The notes: generated by a model not told the origin, from the sequence alone. DNA of 64,000 bases from Parelaphostrongylus tenuis (GCA_019055375.1 JAHQIW010004567.1:124001-188000), one strand, 5' to 3'; positions 23,326 to 37,563 are shown, counted from the first letter of the stretch. Numbers and translations: made by a program.

Positions 23326-26160
23326 TATATCAGAGATCAGCGTACCCTCATTTTTAAAATGTGGAGAACAATACGAGGCATTGTTGCAGAATAACAATCT
23401 CAAGTAGTTTTTCTGGAACTTTGCATATTGCAATTTGAACATTTCGGGAGCTTTACAATTATTAGCGCAAAAGTCTCTGCGCTTCTGCAAACCGAATGCC
23501 AAAAATTTCTTTTCCATAATCCTTGTTAATCTACATACATAGGCTAAGAATCAGCTACATGAGCTTCAGTGTTTTATTCTATAACGCCAGCAAACTAATC
23601 CTAATATGATATAAGTGGGAGCGTATAGTGCTATGCGTAGAGGTGCCCTATAAGACACACATGGTCGATTGCTCAATCTGACGCCTCTAAGCAGAAGAAA
23701 AAACTTTGCATCCTGGGATCATTAAATTGTCAGCAGTCAACGTTGACTCGCCTTTGTCTATCTCTACACCAAATACACATACCATCCCGTCTATGGGCTC
23801 GGCAGAGTTTGATGCATGATGCACCTTGAAGGATTTGTCAAAATCGACCGCTTTATTTTTCGATGCGATGCGGACTATGCATTTTTCAAGATCTACTATG
23901 TCAGCGTCTATTCCGTCGTATTATAGCGCAGAAAATTCTAATAACCACCATTACAATTCATATTGTCCCCAAGCATTTTTAGGAGAACAGTGAATTGACT
24001 TTAGCGTTCTATGGCTGATTATTCCCTCAACTGAACGTTGGAACAATCTAATTTCAAGCAAATGTTTTTACTCTTGTGACCTCAAAAACTGCACGTTTCT
24101 GTAGCATGCAACCATAGCAGATGTTCAGCGCAAAAAATTGAAAAAAAAATAGCAATCTTTTTTCTAGGCAGCTGCAGAGACGCAATGAGATTCTGCTTAT
24201 GAAGCTTGAAATAACTATCATATTAAGTGTTCACTAAGAAGTAGAATTAGCTCCAAGACTACAAACGATATCTCGGCGTCTGAACAGAATAATGCTTCCA
24301 CTTGTTAGAACTTAGCCATTACGTTTGTAATCGTATGATTCAAATATGATTCGTAGTAAAGTTTTTGCCGCAAAGCAGACAAGTAAAGCCTAGTAAGAAA
24401 GTCAGTTTCATGCAAATTACAAATTCAAACATACTCTTCTCAGATCGCATCCTACAAAATGTCCGTTAAAGGGAAGTTACCAATTGCTTACGGGAGATAT
24501 AGCAAGAACTGTGAGCGTTAAAGTAGATAAGCGAAGAAAAAGTGCTTCGAAAACAATGCATGTCGTCTACTCTGTCCACGCACACGTACGATTGTTATTG
24601 TGTTTGAAAAATACTTCATGATTTATGGAATAACAGCAAACTAAGCTGTTATGATTGTATGATGCTCGCCATCGCACGATTGTGTTGGGTCGTAAACAGT
24701 TTGTGGAAAAGCTAATGTTGGGTGAGGAAATCCAGTACTTTCACACCTTCAGACCACCGTCGGAAGGAGAAAACAGCGATTCGCTCAAATGAGACAGAAC
24801 TCTCATAAAGTCCTTATTGTCCCTGGAAGCCGTAATAATTGAGTGGTTTCATAAGGCTACGAATGGACCAGCGCGATCATCTAAATAAATATTCTTTCTC
24901 CCATTTGGGATCGCTGTGAGAAAGAGGTTACCCAGATGATGCATAGTTCTTTTCCTCAATATCAACAAGAAGTGATGATTCGTCAGCAACTAAGATTAAA
25001 AGATGTTCATTCCATTTTCTCTAAATCGGTCGTACGCAAATTGATTATCTCTTTTTTCACGTTCCAAAAATTCACTTTCCTCAAATCAAATTGGAGTTCT
25101 ACTAGGTTTTCTTCTCGCAATCGCTGCGATTCTATGAGATAAGCATGGAATGTCTGCTTGCATATTAGTCTCTGTTGATCAATCAATACGCTGATTATAT
25201 TGTAAACTAAAAAATGTTCTGGTGATTTGTTCCCTTTCGAAGCTTACCCAGAAGGTAAGCGAATTCAATTATCGCACAGAATCCATCCAGATTCCGCTCC
25301 ATGTCACATTGTGATCAGGCTTTTATTGTGTGAAAAAGAGAGGAGAGCAGAACTGCTCACGATCGGATCTGTCGTTAAAATAATTCCATTCACGTGGCCC
25401 CTACTTCCGAGCTATCCTGGCAATTTCTTTCAAATAAAGGGAGCTTCTTTGAGAAGCTTTTCTATCCGCGATTAATTCATTACCGAGCTTCTCAGCCATT
25501 ACACATAGATTTTTTTTGATCGATATCATTGTTCATTATCAATGATTGGAAGTTGTCTCCGTGCTTGGAACTCTCACTTCCACAATCATTAATCCATCCA
25601 TCCGCTACGCTCAATCTTGCAATCGTCGGCAATTCCTTAGCCAATGGACGTGCTGCGATTTTTAGCGACTTTACTTTTGTGGCTCATCGTCAGTAGCTTT
25701 ACATGCGTCCGAAAAACTCTAAGAATTTATTTGTTTCCATTTCATTCCATTGCGAATGATTGGTCACAAAAATGTTCAGAGGAATATCATCGATATCAAA
25801 GGGAAGCGAAGTGAAGTCGGCATTTCAAAATGAAAACAACACGAACACAAAGGAATGACGATTGCTCGAAAGCACTCGAAGCTGGAGGGAAGAGGAAGAG
25901 CCAGTCTAACGAAATTGTTCAAAAAAGAGATGATTCACTCGGCTGTCTCGACGCATTTCGTCCTCTTTGAGCTGATTGATCCGAGCCGATGTTCCACAAT
26001 CCTTCGTTCTCGTTGTGACCTTCCACGGGCTCAGTTAACAGATGAGATGTGATCGATTGGTCCGAAGTTTAAGGCAAATCGCATCAAGATGAATTCGAGA
26101 TTTTTTCTTCGATCTGGTAGGAAAGCGAGAGAGTTGCACTAATTGCTCAACAACTAGACA
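23326..26160. other. Gene-poor stretch upstream of the proximal vab-10 exon
   Basis: Several 65-82-codon ORFs occur with no recognisable motif or good splice pair. Cis-regulatory DNA for the proximal promoter could lie here but nothing specific is readable. Confidence 0.4.
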
Positions 26161-26544
26161 TGACCAGCCACTGAGCAGGTCAGCTAGCTCCAGCAAACGT
26201 CTCCGGCAATCCACCTACTTGAACCGGCCTGCTGACTCATGGCCAGCTAGCTCCCGGGCCAGCGACCAGGGGTTGCTTACCGCTCGGGCGGAGACCCCGC
26301 TAGGTGAGTACGGATGGAGGGAGGGAGGGAGGGAAGTGACCAGCGACCGTCGTGCTAACCGTACCACTCTGTGTCTCTGTCACGTACGCAGCGCTACGTC
26401 TCCGCGCCCGGCACACTGTCTCCGCTCCGACTTCCCGCCCACTCTGTGCTCTGTCCGCTGCCGGCCATAGGTGGGCTCCCCGCTATTCAAGGGAGACCTC
26501 CTCACCTCGTGGTTCGCCCGTGGTCTGGTGGGACCAGCGCTCTA
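26161..26544 (+). promoter_or_regulatory. vab-10: GC-rich island, probable proximal vab-10 promoter / 5' UTR
   Basis: Base composition jumps to strongly GC-rich against the AT-rich surroundings and falls again after 26.65 kb. It contains a GGGA tandem run (about 26317-26335) and a plausible short intron: a donor GTGAGTAC at 26304 and a pyrimidine-rich acceptor ending ACGCAG at 26391. The frame of the first coding exon is open from 26392, so some of this could be coding upstream of the ATG at 26545. No TATA box is seen. Confidence 0.5.
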
Positions 26545-26638
26545 ATGGACGGCGACGCTTCGTGTTCGAACGGATATTGTGATCCGGCGGAGATCGAAGT
26601 GCTCGAACACTATGAAATCAGTCGGGAACGATATAAAG
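26545..26638 (+). CDS. vab-10: vab-10 proximal first coding exon
   Basis: Starts at ATG 26545 ([20 protein letters not shown]) and ends ISRERYK plus one base before GTGAGT. It joins exon 27868 to give [13 protein letters not shown], in frame. The frame stays open upstream to the putative acceptor at 26391, so the true start could be further 5'; the ATG at 26371 would fall in the proposed intron. The short non-conserved N-terminus is typical of alternative spectraplakin starts. Confidence 0.75.
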
Positions 26639-29600
26639 GTGAGTCCTGGCCGGCTGGCTTATTGTTTTAGCTGCTGTATGTGTGCGATTCGTCGCATATC
26701 GCGGTGTCGATTTGTGTGCGTTTCCTCTTAGTCGGACGCGTCGGACCTTTTTATTTAAGGTCCCATCTTCTCACTTACCCCTCCCCCGTCTGCGAATCAA
26801 ATGCCTCGTTTTCCTTTTCACCTGTCTTTTAAGCGGTGGAACCGATCGAGCCGAGGGCTAAATTCCCGACTGCCCTTTTTTGGCGGCTGTATAAGGGAGA
26901 CGAGTAGTTGTGACGCACCCCCACGCAACTATTCACGCCTAATTTCCCCCGAACGTTTTTGAATCGCGTCGAAAATCGTAAATTCCGATTCGCTTGGAGA
27001 TTTCCTCTGAATTTCTGAATTGCAGCCGAATTGCTCTCAACTGAATTTGATTTCTATCTAGGAAAAAAAAGGCTCCGAAAGGACGACGAGACGTCGGAAC
27101 ATTGGCCGAATGAATTTATTTCTCTGATTTTTCTATCAATTTCGTTCATTGTTGGTTCGAGCAATAATGGCTATATGACAAAAGCTTTCTGAGAGTTGTG
27201 ATTTCATCAACTTCCGAAAGAAAATTTCTTTTTTCAATTGATTTTTTGACTAAGAAATTGCGAGTGTGCCCGTAGGCTTAGCATCAAAAAATTGATGGTA
27301 CAACCACAACTCTCCACTAGCGTTGGCAAAAGTATCACTTAAATAATACAATTTCTCTTCGTCGTGAACTAGTCCACTCTCGACCTACCTTCGATTAATA
27401 ATCGTCAGCCGAACTAATTAGAATGACGCGCGCGCTTTATGCGAACTTCATTTTTTGATCTATTTTCCAATTTCTTCCATAATTTTCTTTTGTATTTTTT
27501 TGCTTCAAAAGATTCTTTTGAACAATTCATTGTTGTCATAGTATTGATTCAGTCTTATTTTGGAAACTATAGAGGCGATAAACGTAACTGCTTAATGAAT
27601 CAAGAAGTAAGGTTCGAAAAATAGAATTAGAATGCAAAATTAATAATGAGAAGAAATAAGAGTCAAAAGTGGCATAAAGGAGCTGTTTTTAATCGATCTG
27701 AAGAGGTGAAGGAAATGTCTGGTTTTTTCTTTTCGTCGAAAGTGACGTAATTTTTTTACTACAAAAAAGTAGGAGCAGCTCTAAAGACTTTAAAAAATGT
27801 AGTTTTTACTGAGTATTATTCCAAGTATATGTGATTGTATTTATTTTTTGAATAAATAACTTTTCAGATGAACGTGATAATATCCAGAAAAAAACGTTTA
27901 CAAAATGGGTAAATAAGCATCTGGCAAAGGTGAGTGTTTTGTATTTCCTTTTCGACTTTCTCTCCTTAATTTTTCTTCATTTATCTTATTGCTTATCTTT
28001 TCATGTTTTCCTCAACTTGCCTTACGAGTTCTGCAAGGTTTTCCTTTAGAAAACATTTCCTTTCATTTCATGAATGTCGCTCGCTTGTTCGCTAGTGATA
28101 TCTTTTCTTTGCATCTTTGCTACGTATCGTTGGTGAGCTCGTCGGGTTTGACCTCGGCCTGTGACAGATGACAGCCTTCTAATTTTCGCTTACCATAAAA
28201 ATGACACCTCTTATTACATCAGAAGAATATACACGATGACTTCAGAGCATATAGCTCGTCTGTTCAGAAAAATAGGACGAGAAAAACTGGAACTTTTTTT
28301 TAGATAGGGGTACTTTTTTTTTCTTTTTGGAATAAGCGTTACCATCCTCTCGCAAGATTGAACCGTTGATTTCCTGGAACGTTTTGAAAGTTCGACTTTT
28401 ATTGAACCTCGGCGTATCGTTTGGGAAGTGAAAGAGTGAAAAATAAAGGGAAAAGAATCTTAGGAACTGATCTTTCATTCAAGACTTCCGCAAAGGTGGT
28501 ATGTCTTCTTCACAATCGATGCCTGACCTTTCGGCGACTTCACCTTCATCAGAGCCGTGCTATTAAGGTGTAAGACTCTTACTGAGATTGTTAATCTTAC
28601 GATTCTCACTAAGAAGTCTTACAACTGAATAACACGGCTTTGAGGAAGGCGAAGTTGCCGAAATGTCAGCCATCGATTGTGAAGAAGACTTACCAACCCT
28701 GTGCAAACATTGAATTAAAGATCGCTTTTTAACATTCATTTCTTCTCTTTTACTTTTTCACTTTTCATTCGTTAAGCCGAGATTTAGTGAAAGTCGGTCT
28801 GACGAAATGTTTCAGGAAACTAACGCTATAATCTTGTGAGCGGACGGTAACGCTTATTCCGAAAAAGAAAAGACAAGAAAGAGTTAGTCAGGCAAAAGTC
28901 CTACTTTTTTTTTTGTTCTGACTTTGAAAACAAATGATTCACATCCACTCAAATCATCATGTGAACTCTTCTGATATAATACGGGAATCTTTTACTTCAC
29001 TACTTTTGAAGCCAACATATTATTAGGTCCCTAACTAAGTTTCCGGACTTGATCCATAAATTTAAAAATTTATTCTTCCAAGTAATCGAAAGTATCAAAT
29101 ATCATACTTTATTGTCTTATAACAACATAATAATATATTGTAAATACAAATGTATAATATTTGATACTTTCGATTTTTTGGGAAAGTGGATTTTTGAATT
29201 CATGGGTCAAGTTCGGATGTTAGTTGAAGACCTGATAACTTGCGACCGATATCGAGCGATAAAGTTCCGCGCCCATGGGTTGGTATAGGATTAATAGATT
29301 ACTCCTAGACCAATTCACATTGTCCCGTGCAAAATGATACCACTTGCATGAGGTCAATAGCGAAGCGTTAATCAATGTATTATTGAGAGTATATCGAAAA
29401 ATGAGTGGTAGCAAAGCAATGGCCTTGGTGATTTAGTGGCAGCACGCTCCCTCAGTGTATAGGTAAAACAAGGGTTCCATTCTCGCCTCAAGTCGAATGT
29501 TTTACGTAAAAAGGATAAGGATGAATCTCACGGTGTTGATTCCATGAGGGATGAGCCATGCATTCGTCTTCCCTTTTTAGTGTCGTCTGAGGTAACTGTA

Positions 29601-32600
29601 TGCACATCTGGCCTTTACAATGACTCGCAGTGGCCTCCCGCTGCAATGGCCGAGTCAGTGCTACTTATCCTTCCAGCCAAGTCTGGAATTATAGTATCAT
29701 TTTATCGACTCCAGAGCGCATGTGGTGCAGTGGTTAGAGGTGCCCTGCGTCGCACACGAGGTCATTGGTTCGATCTCGCGCTCATAGCTCACCAAGCCAT
29801 CCATCCCTCCGGGGTCGGTAAATCGGTACCAAACAAGTCTCAGACTTGTCTGGGAGGATAAGCAGCACTGACTCGGTTTAGCGGGAGGCCACCGCGAGTC
29901 ATTGTAAAGGCCAGATGTGCATTCAGTCACCTCAAACGAAGTTAAAAATTGAAGTAGAATGCATGGCGCATCCCTCAGGGATTGATCAACGCCGAGAGCT
30001 TATCCTTTATCCTTTATCCTTTACCAACCCCGTGGAGATGGATGGCTTGGTGAGCCATGTGCGTGAGACCGAACCATGACATCTGCGGCGCGCGTAGAGC
30101 ACTTCTAACCACTGCGCCAAGTGCGCTCCATATGATTTGCATGCCTCTCAACAGTTTTAGATGTATATTGGTAGCATCACATCACTGTAAATAATTATAA
30201 ATAGAGAATTTTTTGAAATATGAATATAATTTGATGATCTGAGGAAAAACTGATATTTCAAATTCATTCGAAACTAGACTCGGTTGTGTATTTCGTGCAG
30301 ATCAAAATTGTCGTCTTCTTAAATTTTATGCATGGTGCAAAAAATCAGCCATAATCTATATGTGGTTCGTTGACGGTTCTCCGTGAAATGTACACAACGA
30401 TTCCTATGGCTGTATTGACTATTCAGAATCTCATAGTCCATTGTTGTACGAATGCAACGATTATTAGAATGTTCACAATTGGATAGGTTCTTATTTGCAA
30501 AGTTCATCCTTTTTGTTTATGTTTTAAGCATACTAAGAGCGCATGTGGCGCAGTGGTTTGAAGTGCTTGCGTCGCACATCTATGGTTTGATCTCGTTCTC
30601 ATGGCTCACCAGACCTTCCATACTCCGGGGTCGTGAAACCGCGAGTCCTTGTAAAAAGTCATGCCTTCAAAAATCTCAAACGATGATAAAAATTCAAGCA
30701 CAGTGCATGGCGTATTCCTCAGGGATTGATCAGCACCAAGAGCTTTTTTTTCTTTTTTTTTTTGATGAACTACTATGGACTAACGTAGAGCTCGGTATGT
30801 GCAATTCTCTCTTTATGATCTAATCATAAAACGAAATTTAGATACTGTTCTATCATGGCGGCGCCACTTGAGGCTTTCGGTAAAGGCGTATTTTTGCTTT
30901 TGCAAAACCTTTCTGTAGCTTATCGATGGCTAAATTAAGTGAATTTCCATGGCATCTTTAATTTCTCAAATAGCTTATTTTTGGAGCCATACCAGTCAAA
31001 ATAAGATTTCGTTTCTCATTCGAAGATTTCTCACTGGATAAAGGTTTTGTTATAATGAACTTTCAATCGTTACATAGGGAAAATCTTTCCGATTATACTG
31101 GTATGTTTGACTTTCAAAAAGGGCTTCTTCGAGCTTTGTAACGACCGAAAGAATATGGTTTCACACTTATTGAGCACTTCTAGTCGGCTAGAGTGTGTGT
31201 ACAGCTGTAATGTCAAAGAGCAAACACTGTTTCTCAATAGGAAAGATTTACTCTATAATGGTTAAAATTTCGTTATAGAAAAACCTTTATCAGGCGAGAA
31301 ATATTGAAATGTGAAACAAAATCTCATTTTGACTGGTACGGCGTTTCAAAACAAGCAATATTAGAAATAAAATATACCTTTAAAATTTACCTGATTTGAG
31401 CTATCAATAAACCACAGAAACGTTCTGCAAAACAAAAAAGTACGTTTTTAGCGAAGGCCTCAAGTGACGGCGCCATAATAGAACAGTACCGAAATTTATT
31501 TATGATAACTCCAGTAGGTTGTACATCCAAGTGTGTCGAGTGTTACGCAAAACATTCAAACCCAGGCTAGAGTTAAACCCGCATTTCAGCCTTACCGGGA
31601 ACATTCTTCTAGATTTTACCTATCAATTGGTAATCAGCTTAAGTGAGTGTAGTGCTATATCAAAACCAGTTAGACGTTGATTACTGACAATCGCGATAGC
31701 GTAGGTCGGGGAAAAACTAGTAGCAGAGCAGTGGCCTCGGTGGTGTAGTGGTAGACTGCGCCCGCGGTATAGGTGAGATTAGGGTTCAACTCTTGCCTGA
31801 GATTATTTAGAACATCATACTCTAATGAAAAGCAATAAGTTGGAGTTTTTTATTGGTTAGAAATTGAAATGTCAAAATGAAAAATTCGAAGAATTTTTCT
31901 TTCATGTTTTCTAAATTGAGCCGTGCACGCGATTCGAAATAAACATAAGCTATGAGGCAGAAAAAGTGTTAGCGAAGCTACTGTTCAACGTTGGTTTTTC
32001 AAAATCTTGTGATAGATGATTGTTGACAACTGCTCGATGGGTTAGAAAATGGTTGAAAGAACTACAGCGCGCACTCGGAAAGGTCTAGTGTGGTTGGAAT
32101 CCATGACACAAATGCATTAGGTTCTATGTTTTGTTTGTATCTCAGTCCTTATGTTGATGTTGCTCAGTATAAGGATTTCAAGTGATTGGGAGACTCTAAA
32201 GAAGGTTGGAAAATTGATAAAGCTTGGCAAATGAATGTACCACAAGCTAACAACATATCCCAATACCGACGCCTAGTCACATTTCACGTAATTGGAGCTG
32301 TGGAAATTGAACGAAGTGGGCTGCGAAGTTTGCAGCCACCGCTTTACTCGTCTGACCTCTCATAATTTCTCCAAAGATTCAGACAACATCCTGTGCAAGA
32401 AAGACTTCAGAAACTAGGTGGAGGTCATAATCAACTTCTATAACTTTGTCGCTTCAAGAGCATTATTAAACGGGATAGGCAAGCTTGTTTCTTGTAGACA
32501 GAAATCTGTAATTAATGGTCGTTATGCCGATAATTAGAATTTATTCTAAGCTGAGATATACCACTTTAGAGACTGCAACTTGAAATGTTGCATTAATTTT

Positions 32601-35600
32601 TGGGCAACATAATAACTAGCTATTCAATTTCCGGAGAGAATCCTTACCGCTATACATAAGTTCCACGAATTTTCTGTCTGTTTACATTTGTCATTATTGC
32701 TTTTTTCTCATGGCTCGTAAAGAAAGCTTTTGATATCATGAAATACATAAAGATACGTGTGTTCGACTCGTGCTCTTTTGCTTCCATAGATTCTCTTACC
32801 GGTTGTGTCTAATCCATGACGCACAACATGCGTTTATTATCTATCTTTTTTACGTACGATACGGAAATAATGGCCACCTTCGAGCCCAAACTGACATGTC
32901 TGGACGCAAAGTGATGTTTATTGATTGAAGTATGAATCATTATAATCCACATATTCTTAGCAACAACGCTAGTTTTGTCATCCCACTGTGATGAAATTTT
33001 GATTGCCTGAAGCGCTTGGAAAAGATTTTCGCCTACGAAGCAATAATGTTCGTAAATTTTGGGGCCACTGGGGCTACCACATTTACATTCAGGTGTACAA
33101 GAAATCGAACGTTGTCTCAAAATTCTTGAAGAATTGAAATTTGGACGGAATGAAAATTGAAACAGAAATTTAGAAGAATACTTATACTCTTAGTGCAAGC
33201 AAACTGCACTCTATGAATTTGTAGAATTTTACTTCTTAAATATCAGGGCAATCGAGAAATTGTTTTTCTGTCGCGAAGTCACGTATTATTTTGTTCCACT
33301 CTACAGTTTTTGATTGTTTTCTGACGTTGAAAAGTCCTCTCAATTGCAGCTCAGATTCGTCTAGTCTTTATGTCTTAGACCGTTTAAAAATATCAGGAGT
33401 TTATATGACACCGTTTTAATGTTTGCGACGAAGACCTGTGATCCAGATCGTTTTTTTCTTTCTTGATTTTACACGCCTTCATTTGTCGTCCTTAAAGTCA
33501 TTTAGATTTGCCCGGGAATTCAACCCTTTTTTAGGATTTCGGTCTTCTTCTTTGTAAGTCCTGTCCGAGTCAAATCTCCGTGCAACCGTAGAGTAACTGT
33601 GATTGGCGATTATTTATTTCGAGACATTACTTCTAATCTCGGAACTTTCTAGTTTCAATAGTGACTAGTAGCTAATTTACTTGACTGACTTTCAACCTCT
33701 TTAGCGTTCGGGTAGCAACCCTACTGGCACAACGGAAGTCATCATTTGCCCCCCCTCCCCCCCCTTTGCGCATGAGAATCCAGCATACTTCGCTCGCTCT
33801 TAATACGCGAAGATCCTTCACGCGATCTTTTTCTCAGTATTTATTGCATCAGATATTTAGTTATAGATAGCTTACGAACTGTGCGACGGTATAATTTTGT
33901 GATGAATACTGAGTCGTACTATCTTCTATGGATTGAGGAAATGTGTAACGTTTTGAGCTTTCTATGAGGTCTGACATAGAACTTTGAGTGCTAAACGTAC
34001 GTTTCAGCTTTCATGTTAAGCCTCATCAGTAGCACATGCCTATCGGATCAATCGCGGCTCTACATATGAGAGGGTCTTTTCTCCTGGCGTGCAGTGTAAG
34101 ATGTTCGTTGGCGATACAGTTATATGTAGGGGCTCACTTGAACTGAAAAGTATGTGCTACTGATGAGTCTTGACATGAACGTTGAAGCGTACGTTTAGCA
34201 CTCGAAGTTCCATATCAGACCTCATGAAAGGCTAAAAATATGTCATCATTATAATGTTTTGAACAAGCTCTCAATAACAGTCAAATAGAAAGGATTCAGA
34301 GAAGTTTTGCAAAGAAAATCATACAAGGTCATCGTTGCGTTTCTATCTCTAAGGTTAGATGAGTTAGCAGGGTAAGAGAATGTCTTAATTTATTATGATG
34401 CTGAAGAAAAATCATGATTACGCGCAGTTTTAAGAATAGTTTGCACTGGGGTGTGTTCGATGAAGTACTCAACACACTTTTGAATAGTGAACTGAAGATT
34501 TCGTGTCAATGATGTTGCCGTTGTCACGAGATTCTACACTAACAAATGGACACTAAAATATAAGCAAGACTTAGAGCCTCAGCTGAGCTTCAAATCCGCG
34601 ATCACCCTTAGCGAGATTTCATTGCATTGCATTATACCAACCGATGTACTTCCTTCTTCTTCTTCTATTTTACTTTGTTGCCCTTTGCTTTGGATAGTAC
34701 GCCCTTCTCTTATAGTTCTAGGCCACTTTTTCAATAAGATCGAGCGTTAAAAGTTTTTGATCTATGTGAACTTCTCGTGAAGATTCACCACTGAATATTA
34801 CTCAACAAAAGTTTTAGATCTTGCTCTATACTGTCAATTGGACATGCATCAGATTTTTGACCATATCTGAGTTCTAGTAGGAAATTTCAATCATTTCAAT
34901 CGTCTAAACCCTAGCTAGCACTTGCTCAGTGATGTTTCACATCTTGGTAGCAAATTGTTTGTATCTCTTTGTATGTACCGTGTTAGATTACTTTCTATAT
35001 TCATGGACTTAATATGTAATCTCGACATGTTTTGTTGTATTCTAATCCCATTTTTTATCCGTTTGCAGAGCGAATTTCGTGGTAAATTTGTAGAAAGGAT
35101 GTAATAGTGTATTCAACTTAATCCTGTTTCGTTAGTTCCTACGGCCAGGTGTAGTACATTGATAACACTTGAACGATCGATCTGTAGACTTCTTTGAAAT
35201 CCATTGAAGTTGGTCACAGCAGCCGCTTTTCCATTTTCATTGTTTTCAAGAGGTAATCTTCAAAGTTGTTCGAAATTATAGCCTCAGTGTGTCATGAGCT
35301 GCAGGATTGTTTACCGGTTTAACAAACAGAGTGGAAATAGTATTGACTCAGAAAAACAGTCATATGTTTTCCTGATCTTCTAAATTTTCATTGTCGTTAA
35401 TTTATATGAAAGAGTAGTTTGTTGGGTTCCATTTAAAAAAAATCACAATCGCATCATTATCCCTTTGGCTATACGTTAAATATCCATGAGGGCCGCTTGC
35501 CAACCATTCTTTACCCATCGGTTGTTGCTAAGCAGCATTACTCACCCACTTCAAGTTTCTGGTTTTTCTTCAGTCGATATAGGTTGAAACTTATAAATCC

Positions 35601-37532
35601 TTCTCACAACTCCGTGATTTATGTTGCTTTTAATTTCCTCCTCTTGGTAAAGTTGAATACATTTTTCACCGTGTTCAAGAAACATCAAGGTTCCGAATCA
35701 TACGGCTAATCCACGCTCTTGAAAGTTCTTCAAGGCGCTCGTTTCCTCTTACTCAGCCATGTCATATTTGATGATGAAAAACTAAACCAAGCAAACAACC
35801 TTTGATTCAGAGACGTTCATTGAGCGCTAACGGGGTGTTAGAAATGCTTTCACTTCTTGTGAACATCGTTCTCTAGAAATAGGTCCGCATGCCAACCTCT
35901 CAAGAAGCATTTACGTAATCGACAGGCATTCGTTTCCAATCCTGTTCTTGCCGTCGAAGAGCGGTATTGCAAGACGAATATTGCGTGATTATCGTCTGTT
36001 GATTTTCATTGATCCTATATCATTTCAGTGTTCACATGACGTTCTAATGGGTCGTTATAATAAATTATAACGATTTGGTGTCACCTTTTCGGAGCACTTT
36101 GCTTATGACAATCTTACTGTCGTTGAGTATTGAAGCATTGGCTATCCAGAAGTTTCACGAAGGCTTTTGTTTCAGCAGCTCAAAGGCGATTTGGTTATGA
36201 ACATGAGAGAAAACATTCTCTTGTGCTCTATTAACACTTTTTTCGTTGTCGTGAAGATATGATCTTACAAATTCTGTCGAAAGCACATGCTCACATTTCA
36301 GTCATGTTTGAGACGTCCCAGATGAAGAGTTTATAGACGGCAGGCCGCAGGTAGATCGGACGGATGCTGTATGATTTACATAATTTTCATACACGGTCAT
36401 GATATTTAGCGTCTTACAGAGATTTTTTGTAGGCTCTCAATATCATGGGTGGCCATCTTCCTCTGAATAGGCATGGACGTAGTTGTTTTACGTTACTTAC
36501 GGTTATAATCACTTTCTATACAATTTCCAGTGACGTTACAGCCAGTTTTTTTCCCAAAACAACGTACAGAATACAATTTGCATAAGCACAAATGCCTCCA
36601 AATACACATGCTTGCGTATTTCTTGTGCGCACTAACAATACACCACAACAGAAGCCAACAGGCGTCTTAACGAGGGTAGAGGGCTGCTTTTGAATCAAAG
36701 TTAAATTCTTGTCCTTAACCTGGAAGGACACCCCGTTCTCTCGCGATCGACCGTTTAGCAATCCTTCATCAAAATGCGTCACTGACGTTTTTAATGTTTT
36801 GCACAAGTTGAGCAATGCGTATGATGACTTCAACGTTAATTCGCGCTGCTGCATTGCTATTTTTGAGAGTTTTACAAAATTTAAAGTTATTTTGATGAAC
36901 AGGAGCGAGGTTGTTATTGAAAGTATTTATTGAATACGCCCCAATACAATATGATTTACAATACAATGTTACAGTGAGTGAGGTTCCGGTGATTCTCCTC
37001 CTTCAGAGTAGTTTGGCTGTTCTTAAGTCTTTCATGTATTCATTAAAGACAAGTCGCACAGAGTTTTGCTTACGATAGAAATGTTATAGAATATATGTTA
37101 TATATATGCATGTGTATATGTGTATATACATGTAAACAATTATGCGTGCATATGTATACATATATACATATATACACGTTAGACTGGATATATATATATA
37201 TAGATATATATATATATATATATATATATAGGGAGCGCATGTGGCGCAGTGGTTAGAGGTGCACTGCGTCGCACACGAGGTCAGTGGTTCGATCTCGCGC
37301 TCATGGTTCACCAAGCCATCCATCCCTCCGGGGTCGGTAAATTGGTACCAGACAGGTCTCAGACTTGTTTGGGAGGATAAGCAGCACTGACTCGGTTCAG
37401 CGGGAGGCCTCCGCGAGTCAATGCAAAGGCCAGATATGTATTCAGTCACCTCAAACGAAGTTAAAAATTGAAGTCGAATGCATGGAGCATCCTCCAGGGA
37501 TTGATTAACGCCGAGAGCTTTATCCTTTATTT

Positions 37533-37563
<31 letters not shown>

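Noticed and set aside
29544..29861. 105-codon ORF, with similar ORFs at 37084-37566, 30452-30823, 51293-51598 and 23112-23357
   Set aside because: These are translations of the tRNA-derived SINE and adjoining TA repeats. Similar peptides recur because the DNA repeats, not because of a protein family.
32809..33120. 103-codon minus-strand ORF in intron 2
   Set aside because: No recognisable motif, no supporting splice or promoter signals, and length within chance range for this much sequence. Kept only as an unassigned ORF.
36516..36854. 112-codon minus-strand ORF in intron 2
   Set aside because: No motif recognised and overlapping ORFs on both strands; probably chance.
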